In this document: positions 11,571-23,875 of the stretch, in pieces
Position numbering within the stretch: position 1 is the first letter of the stretch
How the letters are laid out: each line of letters starts with the position of its first letter
Source of the DNA: Dama dama
Taxonomy: Eukaryota > Chordata > Mammalia > Artiodactyla > Cervidae
DNA: 64,000 nucleotides
Assembly (NCBI RefSeq): GCF_033118175.1
Contig: NC_083689.1
Span: 28,750,501-28,814,500 of the forward strand
Direction: 5' to 3'
Made by a program: the position numbers and the translations under genes
Notes under the pieces: model-generated
What the model saw: the letters and a program-made list of their open reading frames with translations, nothing else
Database searches by the model: none
What the model was told of the DNA's origin: nothing

Positions 11571-11768
11571 ATTACAGGACAGGTCCGTGTTTCACTCAGG
11601 TCAACAACCAGATGTGCCAGGGGCAGCTCACAGGCATTGTGTGTACGAAGACGCTGTGCTGTGCCACCATTGGACGGGCCTGGGGCCACCCCTGCGAGAT
11701 GTGTCCAGCCCAGCCTCAGCCCTGCCGACGGGGCTTCATCCCCAACATACGCACTGGAGCTTGCCAAG
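11571..11768 (+). CDS. FBN2: FBN2 exon: hybrid domain 1 (classical exon 6)
   Basis: This 198-bp exon encodes the first hybrid domain of fibrillin-2, a fold mixing features of EGF and TB domains in the N-terminal region where fibrillins contact microfibril partners such as LTBPs and fibulins. It follows a pyrimidine-rich tract ending CACATTCCAG and is followed by GTGAGTGAG, a strong donor. The first two bases complete a split codon (probably Asp), after which the frame begins at 11573 with YRTGPCFTQVNNQMC. Nine cysteines are visible, including the CC pair after KTL; an odd number is expected, because this domain in fibrillins carries one unpaired cysteine. The Gln-Val-Asn-Asn run after PCFT and the Ile in CCATIGRAW fit FBN2 rather than FBN1 as I recall them. 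The exon ends on the first base of the Asp codon that opens cbEGF1. Phase is 1 to 1. Confidence 0.95.
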
Positions 11769-12674
11769 GTGAGTGAGCCTTCAGCCCGTGTGCGCCGAAT
11801 CACCCACATTGTCTGGGCTCCGCTCACTGCACTGGGGGCATCTGCCTCGGTGGATGGGAGCCTTTAACCCAAGGCTGTTTCCAAGAGGGGCCTTATCATC
11901 TCTGACGATGAGGGGCCTAGCTACAGATGGCTTATTTTCTGTCCACTTAGCAAATTATTGTTAACTGACAGAGAGGGAGAAAAGAGATATGAAAAATTGG
12001 GGGAAATTTAAAAAATATTTAATACAATCCAAGGATGAGTCATTCCATGTCTTCATCCAGATGGCATTATATGTTCCCTACTACGCCTGTCAAACTATGC
12101 ATATGTAAATACCTGGGGGACACATTTTTTCTGTCTTTCCAATCTTGTTAAAGACATGAAAACCCGAACTCAGGTGACAGGGGAAAAGTGAGCCATCTGA
12201 GATTATCAACAGTGTCTTCAGAGAAAAAGCAGTAACCCAGACTATGACTGCAGTTACTTCTGAGCTTATTAATCAGTCGGTTACAATCTTGTCTCCAGGC
12301 AATCTTCCCAACCACATCCCGATGTATATGTATCAGGGCTATATCTGGGCCCTGAGGATGCTACAACCATCAACTTTAACCCAAATAGTGGAAATTGTCA
12401 TATACTTACTGAATAATTTATTAATTTTCAGCCACCATGATTCTTAGTCTTCTTAACAACTTCTCTGATATATGGATTAAGTGAATACTTAAAGCTTGGA
12501 ACAGGGTGCTGTAATGAGCTTTCAAGTGGTAATAGGGTGAAAGGAAAGTGGAAGTAATTTTGTATTATTGACAGAAATTATGTTATTCATTATAAGACAT
12601 GGGAGTTAGTTAGACTTTGTTACAATTAAATCATATACAAAGTTAGATGTGAACTCTTTCAAATTGATGTTAGT
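11769..12674. other. Intron just after the hybrid-domain exon
   Basis: No repeat recognised. CG-containing sequence continues for about 100 bp past the donor, then becomes AT-rich up to the BovB insertion. Confidence 0.4.
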
Positions 12675-12684
12675 AACCAGTGTC

Positions 12685-14901
12685 AGCAGGCAAAGATCGA
12701 GAAGCTCTATACAGTCAGCAAAAACAAGACCGGGAGCTGACTGTGGCTCAGATCATGAACTCCTTATTGCCAAACTCAGACTGAAATGGAAGAAAGTGGA
12801 GAAAACCACTAGACCATTAAGGTATGACCTAAATAAAATCCCTTATGACTATACAGTGGAAGTGAGAAATAGATTTAAGGGACTAATCTGACAGAGTGCC
12901 TGATGAACTATGGACAGAGGTTCATGACATTGCACAGGAGACAGGAATCAAGACCATCCCCGAGAAAAAGAAATGCAAAAAAGCAAAATGGCTGTCTGAG
13001 GAGGCCTTACAAATAGCTGTGAAAAGAAGAGAAGTGAAAAGCAAAGGAGAAAAGGAAAGATATACCCATTTGAACGCAGAGTTCCAAAGAATAGCAAAGA
13101 AAGATAGGAAAGCCTTCTTCAGTGATCAGTGCAAAGAAATAGAGGAAAACAATAGAATGGGAAGACTAGAGATCTCTTCAAGAAAATTAGAGATACCAAG
13201 GGAACATTTCATGCAAAGATAGGCTCAATAAAGGACAGAAATGGTATGGACCTAACAGAAGCAGAAGATATTAAGAAGAGGTGGCATTCTATACAGAATA
13301 CTTCTGTATTCTACACAGAAGAACTGTACAAAAGAGAACTTCATGACCCAGATAACCACAATGGTGTGATCACTCACCTAGAGCCAGACATCCTGGAATG
13401 TGAAGTCAAGTGGGCCTAAGAAAGCATCACTACGAACAAAGCTAGTGGAGGTGATGAAATTCCAGTTGAGCTAGTTCAAATCCTGAAAGATGACGCTGTG
13501 AAAGGGCTGTACTCGATATGCCAGCAAATTTGGAAAACTCAGCAGTGGCCACAGGACTGGAAAAGGTCAGTTTTCATTTCAATCCCAAAGAAAGGCAATG
13601 CTAAAGAATGCTCAAACTACCGCACAATTGTACTCATCTCACACACTAGTAAAGTGATGCTCAAAATTCTCTAAGCAAGGCTTCAACAATACGTGAACCG
13701 TGAACTTCCAGATGTTCAAGCTGGTTTTAGGAAAGGCAGAGGAACCAGAGATCAAATTGCCAACATCCGCTGGATCATCAAAAAAGCAAGAGAGTTCCAG
13801 AAAAATATCTATTTCTGCTTTATTGACTATGCCAAAGCCTTTCACTGTGTGGATCACAATAAACTCTGGAAAATTCTGAAAGAGATGGGAATAACTGACC
13901 ACCTGACCTGCCTCTTGAGAAACCTGTATGCAGGTCAGGAAGCAACAGTTAGAACTGGACGTGTAACAACAGACTGGTTCCAAATAGGAAAAAGAGTCCG
14001 TCAAGGCTGTATATTGTCACCCTGCTTATTTAACTTACATGCAGAGTACATCATGAGAAACGCTGGGCTGGAGGAAGCACAAGCTGGAATCAAGACTGCC
14101 AGGAAAAATATCAATAACCTCAGATATGCAGATGACACCACCCTTATGGCAGAAAGGGAAGAACTAAAGAGCCTCTTGATGAAAGTGAAAGAGGAGAGTG
14201 AAAAAGTTTGCTTAAAGCTCAACATTCAGAAACCTAAGATCATGGCATCCGGTCCCATCACTTCATGGGAAATAGATGGGAAAACAGTGGAAACAGTGGC
14301 TGACTATATTTTTCTGGGCTCAAAATCACTGCAGATGGTGATTGCATCCATGAAATTAAAAGATGCTTACTCCCTGGAAGGAAAGTTATGACCGACCAAC
14401 CTAGATAGCATATTAAAAAGCAGAGACATTACTTTGTCAACAAAGGTCTATCCAGTCAAGGCTATAGTTTTTCCAGTAGTCATATATGGATATGAGAGTT
14501 GGACCAGAAAGAAAGCTGAGTGCCAAAGAATCGATGCTTTTGAACTGTGGTGTTGGAGAAGACTCTTGAGAGTCCCTTGGACTGGAAGGAGATCCAACCA
14601 GTCCATCCTAAAGGAGATCAGTCCTGGGTGTTCATTGGAAGGACTGATGTTGTAGCTGAAGCTTCAATACTTTGGCCACCTGATGCGAAGAGCTGACTCA
14701 TTGGAAAAGACCCTGATGCTGGGAAAGAGTGAGGGCAGGAGGAGGAGACGACAGAAGATGAGATGCTTGGATGGCCTCACCGACACAATGGATTTGGGTT
14801 TGGGTGGACTCCCGGAGTTGATGATGGACAGGGAGGCCTGGTGTGCTGCAGTTCATGGGGTTGCAAAGAGTTGGACATGCCTGAGTGACTGAACTGAACT
14901 G
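12685..14901 (+). mobile_element. BovB LINE, 5'-truncated, about 2.2 kb, sense
   Basis: This copy covers the end of the endonuclease region, the reverse transcriptase and the C-terminal part of the BovB ORF2. The RT is visible as FIDYAKAF near 13815 and LRYADDTTLM, with YADD at 14125-14136. FHCVD replaces the usual FDCVD, and frameshifts and stops split the frame (for example near 12890, 13222 and 14391), so it is dead. The 3' end is the GAACTGAACTGAA tail. AACCAGTGTC flanks it at 12675-12684 and 14902-14911, a 10-bp target-site duplication. BovB is known for horizontal transfer between reptiles and ruminants. The 232-residue frame here belongs to the element. Confidence 0.95.
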
Positions 14902-15202
14902 AACCAGTGTCGGAAGTAGAGATGTTGTTTATCCAGCCCATGTAAATGGTATATTGCGGAAAGCCAGGCCAGTGTCTGTCCAAACCCCAAACGAGAATTG
15001 GTAGATTGACGAGCCTGTACATAACCTCAATCCATCAAATTATAAAATCTGAGTGCTCTGCATAATTTAGTAAGTATATTTCTGACAGTGGCCTCCAAAG
15101 ATTTTTCTTAGTTTTGTAGGTTTGTAAAAGGTAGTGTTAAAAGTGGTTTGCATCTAAACTCTTTTCAAGTCAGAACTACAGGGGTACCCAAGGGATGACC
15201 CT

Positions 15203-15421
15203 GTTGTTGTTTAGCTGCTAAGTCCTCTCCCACTCTTTTGTGACCCCCTGGACTGTAGCACGCCGAGCTTCTCTGTCCATGAGATTTCCCAGACAAGAAT
15301 ACTGAAGTGGTTGCCATTTCCTCCTCCAGGGAACCTTCCCAACCCAGGAATTAAACCTGCATCTCTTGGGTCTCCTGTATTGACAGGCGGATTCTTTACC
15401 ACTCTGCCATCTAGGAAGCCC
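15203..15421 (-). mobile_element. Bov-tA SINE
   Basis: The - strand head GGGGCTTCCTAGATGGCAGAG and a full BovA body ending in the CTAAACAACAACAG tail are present. A short duplication inside the tRNA region (TCTTGGGTCTCCTG) is a small internal variant. Confidence 0.9.
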
Positions 15422-15916
15422 CAAGGGTGACTGTACAACCCAACAAATTATCAGCTTTATATTTAATGGCATGTTAAAGCCTTGTCAGCTGTGGCCTTAG
15501 AATGGTTTTGTGAATGTTTTGTCTCTTGAATTAGTACCAACCACAACAAATATGAAAATCAAGTTAAATATCATTTTTAATCTGTTATTTACTGTGGATA
15601 ATAAAATTCTAAATCATTGATGTGACTAATGGTATGATTATAGAGTTCCTAATAAAGCAACATTTTTTTCTACAGAATATATACTATGCTATTAATATAT
15701 AGTATATAGTATTTATTTACTGTACTACATAGAATTCCTAGATTAGATATAGACTACTGTATAATTTATATAATTTAATAGATTACTATTAAAGATAAAA
15801 TACTGCATAGATCTACTAGATTAACACTGACTGGATTTACTAGAGTAAAAGCTTTGTTTATTCTCTGGCATTTTTCACCTTCTAATGCACTTGCCTGTTT
15901 ATTGTCTTTATTGGTT
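15422..15916. other. Intron, very AT-rich
   Basis: From 15670 to 15840 the sequence is an irregular run of TATA/TAGTAT-type repeats, probably a degraded low-complexity tract. No gene is seen. Confidence 0.5.
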
Positions 15917-16135
15917 TTGAAAGGGAAGGTGTTAGTTGCTCAGCCGTGTCTGACTCTTTGGGACCCCATGGACTGTAGCCCACCAGGCTTCTCTGTCCAG
16001 GGAATTCTCCAGGCAAGAGTACTGGAGTGGTTGCTATTCCCTTCTCCAGGGCATCTTCCCGTCCAGGGACCAAACCTGTGTCTTCTACATTGGCAGGCGG
16101 ATTCTTTACCTTCTGAGCCACCAGGTTAAGCCCCC
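15917..16135 (-). mobile_element. Bov-tA SINE
   Basis: The head GGGGGCTTAACCTGGTGGCTC and the body are complete on the - strand, ending CTGAGCAACTAACACCTTCCC. It is antisense to FBN2. Confidence 0.9.
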
Positions 16136-16156
16136 TTTTGCTTTTACTCTCCCCCA

Positions 16157-16277
16157 ATTAGAATGTAAGCTCCATTTGGGCAAAAATCTGTTTTGCTCAT
16201 TAATGTTTCTGAGACATTTAGTATAGTGTCTCACAAGCAGTAGATACTCAGTAAATAACTTCTGAATTAATAAATGG
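16157..16277 (+). mobile_element. L2 LINE 3' end
   Basis: TTAGAATGTAAGCTCCATTTGGGCA...CTGTTTTGCTCATTAATG...AGTAGATACTCAGTAAATAACTTCTGAATTAATAAATGGA follows the L2 terminus step by step, at the divergence expected of this ancient family. Confidence 0.8.
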
Positions 16278-17187
16278 AATTGATATTAAAATACTTTCAA
16301 AAACCACTGTTTCATAGAAATAGTTCTGGTTGAAAAAAACCCTTAATTTCTGCCAAAAAAAAAAAAAACACAAATTACCAACTCTCCTCATCTTTTGTAT
16401 TTGTAGTTAGACTTTTTTACATTGATATTTTGTCAAGGAGGCCTAGTTTTTCTGAACACAATTATGGAAAATGTGTCATCTGATCTCAAACTTCCTGAAT
16501 GTCCTTCAGGATTGAGTAATGTCTGAAAGCTTATTTGTTTGATTTTGTTTATGCAGCAAAGATAAGTTTTGGACTCCATTTGCCTAAAAATATAATGGAT
16601 TAATACAGCTACAGGAGCAAAATGAAATTTGCCACATGGTTAAAATGTCTGGAAAAACAAGTTCTGCTTTGTTTCAAAATCATGGCATCGTCAGAAGGCT
16701 CTCAATTAAACACTAATCTTCAGTTCAGGCTATTTTAAGACTGCATCTTAACTGTGATTTCATTTTCCCCTTTAAATTCCTAGACTGTTTCCCAAATACT
16801 CTGCCAAATTAATTTGGAAGGTAATAGAATGGGAAACAATAAGACAATAAAACATGATACATGTCATACTTTTTTATAATAGTGTTCTTTTTTAAGGGGT
16901 ATTTGAAAATTTTTGTAGAGTTGAAAACATTTAGCTGCGTAGATGATAACAGTAAATAGCTTAATATTGGTTTTAAAATATGGTTTATATTAGCCAAGGG
17001 AGGACATTGCTGAAGTTCTAAGTATAATACTATCCGGTAACTGATGCAATTAGTGAATTACTTTATCTGTAGCCTAGGAGGGAATGAAAGGGGATCTTAT
17101 AATCAAAAAAGGTAACTGTCAAAAATGAGATCCAATATGAAATTAAAATGATACTTAAAAAACATTAAGCTGTGAGGAAACTAGTAA

Positions 17188-17218
<31 letters not shown>

Positions 17219-20200
17219 CACTGTTGCTGTCATGACTTTCTGGACTTAAATAAGCGGTGTCAGAAGAAACCCCTTCCTAGGGTGCTGTGAGGTCAGTCAT
17301 AATGATTCTTGACTCCTTCCATGTTTAGAGTGTTTCAGTTCCAGTCCATAAGCCTAAGTCTAATCTACATTTAGGCTTGTATATTCTTCGTTTTGTTAAA
17401 CACAAAGGAACCAAAGTTGCCTCACATAGGCCTTAAAATTTAAGCTAGCATAAAATGAGTGAATTAGAGGTATAATAAAATGGCATTAAGCTGTTTTTCA
17501 AGAATATTTGTAAACTTCAAATAAATACGTCATGAACTGTCACTTGCATATGTTGTATTATTATGTTTTTACAATTAAGTTCTTTTTAAATCTTTACTGA
17601 CTTACAAGTTCACTAATTAGAAGGAGATTTTATTTAAGATTAATACTTGACTTTGGGTCTTTGAGATTTTCAGATAGTGTAAACTTAAAATTTTAAAGAA
17701 AGTGCAGAGAGTTTGATATGAAGCTGCTGCAGGCAATATTCCTTGTAGAAGTTTTCAAATCAACCTGATTCTTCTTAGCACTCTCTACTCTTGCTTTAGG
17801 AGAAAATGGCTCCATATAAAGATGAGTACTAAAGAGTAAAGGCTTACATGTAAAAACTGAAAAAAGAGAGAAAGAACATGAGGAAAAGACAGAAGAACAT
17901 GCTTCATGGAAGAATTATCTAAATGAACACAAATTTCATGTACTCTTTTATCTCATGGGAATGAAAAATAATGTGTTTCTACTCTTAACAGGTGCTCGAA
18001 GAAGCATTCTAAGAGTTCAGTAAAGACAGTCAGAGATGCGTAGTGCATACTGATCACACTCAAGAAAGAAACTGAAGGAATAAAAACTTTACCTAATGAA
18101 AGGCATATATTACATATACACATACAGACTTAACATAAAACTGAAAAAAAATCATGACAAAGGTTGATAAGCTTGAGGAAATCACAAAGTGAAATGTCAG
18201 AGGACAATAAATAATGATTGTAAAGAAGCAGAAAGGTAGTAAAGAAAGCTGAAGCAATGAACTGAAAACAACAGAAAAGCTTTCTAAAATAGAAGTTTCA
18301 GTTTGCAGTTTGGAAAGTATAGCAGTTCACTAAGAAAGAGAAGATAAGGGAGAATCTTGTGGGCATAATAAGACAGAATAAGCAAGTATCTTTTTTAAAG
18401 GGAATACCCTAAGGGGTCTCAAACTTCTCTCAAGCAACTCATAGACCAGAAAACAGTGTGGTAGAGTCTACAGACTTCTGGCTTTGTTACATACTTTTGT
18501 AAATAGAAGTATTTTAGTTGCTCTGCAAAGAATCAACTCTAGGGGGGACCAGAGTGGAAGAAAAAAACCTCAGAAGTTTCCTGTGACAGTACAGGTGATG
18601 TATGATGAAGCTTGAGACCAGAGGAGAGGCAGAGAGCCAAGCTTTGAGATATATTTGGGAAGCAAGCACTTGTTACTGATGGGAAGAAGTGAGACACAAG
18701 TAAGAGGATGCCCAGTTTCTCTCTTAGGTTTCTGATTTTGACATTGGGATAAACAATGATGACATTTGTTGAGACAAAGAGGATTGAGACAGAACCATGC
18801 TCTGTTTTTTTTTTTTTTTTCCCACAAGTTTGAAGTCCTACAGGTAGTAAGTTACCAATATTTACTTATTGGGATGATCATTTATTCAGCATTGGAATTT
18901 TGTGAATGCATGAGTAGATATTCTGGCCGAATCAAACCACACTGAACAGTTGCCGAGACAGCCTGTGTGTCTTCGGCCCCAGATAGAGACAGGACTATTT
19001 TTCAATTGCTGTGCTTAAAGACTGGTATTTGTTTTTGTAGAAATATAAGTACTGTGCATGAATATCTGTGGGGTGTAGAAATAACTTACATTTTAAAAGT
19101 GAATCTTATTTGGGGACAGACCAAGTTAAAAAATCATGCACTATTAGTACAGTAATGGGAATTAGTCCTTAGTTCCCGCAGATATAAATTAAATGAACCA
19201 TTTTTTTATGCCTGTGGCGCTGGCACATGTTTTTCACATTTTAACGTCAACTAAAAATAATATACCATCTAACACTAATTTATATAATAAAATCAGTTTA
19301 TTATCTCTTAAGGCAAGTTTATTTGGAGAAGTTGGAGAATAACCAAGTTCATAAACTAAAATTATTGTTGCTTTGTCACATTATTTATAACCTTAGTAGA
19401 CATAGACTGAAGTGATTGTATAAGGTTTAAGTTTCAAAAGATTTAATTTTATTCTGTAAAATTCTTATATGTGATTTGAAGTTATCCAACATTTAAAGAA
19501 ATAATAAGCCTCTGCCTGAATTGAAGGGAAGAACAGAAACACATCTGTATAATTTGTACAGTGGAAAACCCATCAGACATTAGTGGTTCCTTATGCTAGC
19601 TTGGAAGATGCAGAAACTCTTGCATAATTTGAAGGTCTGAGGCATGCTGCTTTTGTTTTTATAGGGAGCACTTGTGTGTGCTTCTAGGTTCCTGTTGATT
19701 ATTCCAATAAGATTTCTTTAAAACTTTCTTTTTTATTTTAGTGATTAATGATCTGCCTAAAAGAAATTAATTCTGTATAGCTGTGTAGGATATTTCAAAA
19801 ATAAGAGTTCTATTTATTTTTTCTAGGAAAAGTACTTTTCAGGCAATTGCAAAATAAACCCTGTAAAGTCAGAATGCTTTTTCCTTTGAAAAATTACTGA
19901 ATCTACTAAATATGTAGTCAAAGTTTTTATGAACAGTATTAAGGGATTTATAGGTTTGGCCTCATTTTGCATTTTATACCAAAATATTCTTTCTGTGATT
20001 TATCTACCAGGAAAAAAGCGGTTTCTACGGATGTTTTTTACCACACTGTAATGAGGGTAGAAATGTAGTACACTTTTAAAATAATGCAGTTTGAAATGTT
20101 GTAAATTAAACTGTTCAGTATATAAACTTCTTGTCATATAATTCATTTTAGTTGCTTTTTGTTTGGATCAGATATCCTTTAATAAGACAGTGGTACCTAT

Positions 20201-20223
20201 TTTCATCTCAGGATCAAAATATT
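16278..20223. other. Long intron stretch without recognised gene
   Basis: Mostly unassigned AT-rich sequence. It holds a poly(A) run near 16356-16368, a 25-base T run at 17188-17212 and another T run near 18806-18820. The stretch 17800-18400 is purine-rich and could be a decayed LINE. The part 16540-16800 looks single-copy and is a weak candidate for conserved non-coding DNA. Confidence 0.35.
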
Positions 20224-20440
20224 TTGTGTGCTGTGCCCAGTCGTGTCTGACTGTTTTGTGACCTTGTGGACTGTAGCCTGCCAGGTTCCTCTGTCCATGG
20301 GATTTTCCAGGCACGAATACTGGAGTGGGTTGCCATTTCCTTTTCTAGGGGATCGTCCCAACCCAGAGATCAAACCCTTGTCTCCTGACTCTCCTGCATT
20401 GCAGATGGATTCTTTACTGCTAAGCCACTGGGGAAGCCCT
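20224..20440 (-). mobile_element. Bov-tA SINE
   Basis: The head AGGGCTTCCCCAGTGGCTTAG is on the - strand, and the body ends GTCAGACACGACTGGGCACAG. A TGACTCTCCTGCATT segment indicates the subtype with a lengthened tRNA region. Confidence 0.9.
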
Positions 20441-20959
20441 GGTTTACACAGTAAGATATACCAAACTTGTGGGTTTACCAAAAAATAACAAGATAAATCT
20501 ATACACACTGACATAGAAATGTATCAATAAAATATTTTAATGGAAAAAGATAAGAGGCAAAACAACACATATAGTGTGATCTTATTCTGATTAAATTAAC
20601 GAACCACCACTCTGAATTTGTGTATGAATAATTCTAAAAGAACAGACTACTAATGTATCAGTGGTTATCTCTTTTAATTTTCTGTTTTTCTGCATCTTTA
20701 ATGTTTCTTACAATGAGTATATCAATTGTTATATAAAGATATAATATTAATAAATCTGTTATGTTGGCCTGTTGATTTGGGTAGCTAATGTAAATCTGCA
20801 TAAGCTTATATATTGTATGTCCTTTTATATACCGTGTTCTTCATAACAATATACTGAATTATCTTTTACACAGAGAAATTAAGGTGAGTTTAGATATAAA
20901 ATGAAAGACTCAGAAACTCTAAATAAAGAAAAATTTCCCAATCTCCTATAATGTGTTAG
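20441..20959. other. Intron without recognised gene
   Basis: AT-rich. It may include a worn L1 end (around 20500-20720), but I cannot confirm it. Confidence 0.3.
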
Positions 20960-21560
20960 CTGTAGTTTTTTTATACAGGGTCTTTATCAGGTGGAGGACA
21001 TTCCCTTGTATTTCTGGCTTACAGAGATTTTTAAAAATCTATTAGTGATCATGAATGAGTGTTGAACTTTGCCATTGCTTTTTTCACATCCAAGAGATAT
21101 TCATATGTTGTCTCTTCCTTAATCTGTTTGATGAATTGATTTATGTCTGAATGTGGAAACCTTTAATTCCTGGAATAAATGCTTTACTTAGTCATGATAT
21201 ATTAACTTTTTACATATTGCTAAAGATTTCTATATTTTATATATTGCTAAAGTTGACTTGCTAATAATTTTTTGTATGCTTATCCCCAGAAGATGTTATT
21301 CATCTTGTTTTCCTCCTTATATTAATTCCTTCTTGTACCTATTCTTCATCTGGCTTTGGCTTCAGGGTGATGCCAACTCAGTGAAATGGGTTGGGTGGTG
21401 TCCTCTCTTCCCTTTTCTGTGTGACATTGTGTATGTTTCTTTCTTAAATGTTTGAAAGAATTTAACAGCAAAGCCACCTAGACCTGAAATTTTCTTCTGG
21501 CAAAGATTTTAAACTAAGACTTAAGTTACTTTAATAGATATCAGTCTTTTCAGATTATAT
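20960..21560 (-). mobile_element. Old L1 ORF2 fragment, antisense
   Basis: The + strand shows the complement of the L1 RT region in order: a degraded 'ttttgcatctattgagat', AATTCCTGGAATAAATGCTTTACTTAGTCATGATATATTAAC, ATATTGCTAAAG, TGGCTTTGGCTTCAGGGTGATGCCA, AGTGAAATGGGTTGGG and AACAGCAAAGCCACCTAGACCTGAAATTTTCTT. This is decayed L1. Confidence 0.75.
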
Positions 21561-21631
21561 GTCTGTTCTCCTGAGGTGATGAAAAGTTAGAGGATGCTGA
21601 ATATTCATCACCAGGAGAGTGGACAAATTGA

Positions 21632-21835
21632 GAAAGTAGCCTTGACATATATACATGATCATGTGTAAAACAGCTAGTGGCAAACTGCTGTGTAACGCAG
21701 GGAGCTCAGCTCGGTGCTGGGAAACGACCTAGAGGGATGGGTGAGGTGGGGGAGGCGAGTGGGGAGGGAGGCTCCAGGGGATGCTAAAACAACATTGGAA
21801 AGCAGTTATATTCTGATTAAAAATAAAAGGAAGTC
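21632..21835 (+). mobile_element. Artiodactyl L1 3' end
   Basis: ACATATATACATGATCATGTGTAAAACAGCTAGTGG, CAGGGAGCTCAGCTCGGTGCT, a G-rich tract at about 21734-21782 and a terminal AAAAATAAAAGG are the signature of cetartiodactyl L1 3' UTRs. An internal deletion has removed part of the end. Confidence 0.75.
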
Positions 21836-22114
21836 TTCTACAGCAAGTCAAAGCAAGGGATTGGTTGTCCACAAAACAATGTGGATGGATTTTAGAAACA
21901 AAATTCTAAAAGTCAAAACCAAGAGAAAAAATGAGGTCTTTAACATATAGCATTTATCTAAATTAAAATACATTCATACCAAGGGATCCTGACTCCCCTC
22001 ACACTGTTCCTTTGAGAATAGTGGATTTCTGCTATACATTAAAAAAATAGGCATGTGTAGATAAATATTCTGAAAATTAGTGAGATCTATATCGAAAATA
22101 CTTTCTTCTTACAG

Positions 22115-22240
22115 ATGTTGATGAATGCCAGGCTATTCCTGGGATATGCCAGGGAGGAAACTGTATCAATACAGTGGGCTCTTTTGAATGCAAATGTCCT
22201 GCTGGTCACAAGCAGAGTGAAACTACTCAGAAATGTGAAG
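22115..22240 (+). CDS. FBN2: FBN2 exon: calcium-binding EGF domain 1 (classical exon 7)
   Basis: This 126-bp exon is one complete cbEGF module. The acceptor is TTTCTTCTTACAG and the donor GTGAGTATC. Translation opens with DVDECQAIPGIC and ends TTQKCE. All six cysteines of the C1-C3, C2-C4, C5-C6 pattern are present. The calcium ligands fit the D-x-D-E-C consensus, with Asn in CINTVGSFEC followed by the aromatic residue. The same C3-C4 loop matches two modification consensus patterns known for fibrillins: Asn hydroxylation, and O-glucosylation by POGLUT2/3 at the Ser of C-x-N-T-x-G-S-F/Y-x-C. Tandem cbEGFs become rod-like when calcium is bound, so this module helps set the stiffness of the N-terminal region. 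It is isolated between introns of about 10.3 and 26.6 kb and is in symmetric phase 1. Confidence 0.95.
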
Positions 22241-23386
22241 GTGAGTATCTCCCTTTCAAGGGACATGTCTGACTCTGAATCTGAGAAAACTATGACTTCG
22301 TTTTGAGTTTTGGAGAATTTAATCACAATTATGATGATTTATTTTAATATGAAAGTGAAAGAATAACCTTAGAGTAGTTTTGTGTTGGTTTGTATATTTA
22401 ATGGGTTTCATTTGGAGAAAAGAACCAGTATCATTTTACATTTGGTTTATCCCAGTTTCTATATTGTAGGAAGAATGGTAGCAATCCAACAATTTTTATT
22501 TTTCGTTAATAGTTTTCTGTTTCACTTAGGAAATTATATCAAACATTAAAATTAGGTAAAGATAAGTTCAAGTGGAATATACTAAAGCAATGCATTAGAG
22601 GTACTCTGTCATATGTTATAAAATAAAGACTAAGTTTTGTATTGGATATTGTATGTAACTGACCATCTAGTAAAAGACAAGCATAATTGACTCAAGGAGG
22701 GTTTGGAAATTATCACAGCAGGTAATCTCCTAGAAAATAGCTTAGTCAAGTAAAGATCTTAAAAAAAAACTAATACTTTTCTGGAATATGAGTTTGGGAC
22801 TATAATATTGAAATGTAAATTTTATCAGCATTCCTCAGATAGAATAAATTCACTTGTTATATGTATCTTAGAAAACTTTATCAAAATTATGAAATTCAGG
22901 AAGCTTCTATGCATGTCTAGTTTTAATTAATATAGAGGTTTAGGAAATTATGATGCTTCTGGTACTATTAAAGTATAATGTTTGTCTTTTCAGTTATTGA
23001 AATACTTAAATCAATTAATTATTAACAACTCATTTTCTAAAAGCTTTAATAGAGTATATCTTTTCTCATTTTATTACATAAGTGTTTTTATCTATTCAGA
23101 GTTCAAAAAAATTATTTTGGAGTTTTTGCCCATCTAACTTTTCTGAGGTGGAAAAATATATATGGAAAATTCAGTAATCTGAACTTATTCCTTATGCCTA
23201 CTAGGATATTAACTAAGAGCCATTTTTTTTTTTTTTTTGATTCAGTAGTGCCAAACATATATCATAATTACTTCTGGTGAAAAGATTATCACAAGTTCAT
23301 TTAGACCTTTTACCTTCAATACCTGGTATATATAATTAAGTCGTTTGTTTTTTTCCCCTTTCCAAAAGGCAGTATTTGGGATTGTT
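22241..23386. other. Intron after the cbEGF1 exon, no recognised gene
   Basis: AT-rich, with a 16-base T run at 23223-23238. No repeat family recognised. Confidence 0.4.
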
Positions 23387-23875
23387 TCTGTTCAGTTCAG
23401 TTCAGTCGCTCAGTCGTGTCCGACTCCTTGTGACCCCATGAACTGCAGCACGCCAGGCCTCCCTGCCCATCACCAACTCCCAGAGTCCACCCAAACCCAT
23501 GTCCATTGAGTCGATGATGTCATCCAACCATCTCATCCTCTGTTGTCCCCTTCTTCTCCTGCCCTCAATCTTTCCCAGCATCAGGGTCTTCAAATGAGTC
23601 AGTTCTTCGCATCAGGTAGCCAAAGTATTGGAGTTTCAGCTTCAGCATCAGTCCTTCCAATGAACACCCAGGACTGATCTCCTTTAGGATGGACTGGTTG
23701 GATCTCCTTGCAGTCCAAGGGACTCTCAAGAGTCTTCTTCAGCACCACAGTTCAAAAGCATCAATTCTTTGACGCTCTGCTTTCGTTATATTCCTACTCT
23801 CACATCCATACATGACTACTGGAAAAACCATAGCCTTGGCTAGATGGACCTTTGTTGAAAAAGTAATGTCTCTGT
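23387..23875 (-). mobile_element. BovB LINE 3' end, 5'-truncated
   Basis: This is the last roughly 490 bp of BovB on the - strand, ending in the AACTGAACTGAACAGA tail. The degenerate C-terminal frame MDMGLGGLWELVMGREAW is visible. It is antisense to FBN2 and lies about 1.15 kb after the cbEGF1 exon. Confidence 0.93.

Noticed and set aside
11360..11827. A 155-residue - strand reading frame across the first exon
   Set aside because: It is the antisense shadow of the hybrid-domain exon; the + strand has the fibrillin cysteine pattern and splice sites.
13693..14391. A 232-residue + strand reading frame with reverse transcriptase motifs
   Set aside because: It is the RT part of a dead BovB LINE, flanked by a 10-bp target duplication and the BovB tail; it is not a host or novel gene.
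20960..21835. A twin-priming (5'-inverted) L1 made of the antisense ORF2 part and the following sense 3' end
   Set aside because: The two parts come from distant regions of L1 and appear to be of different age, so two separate insertions are more likely.
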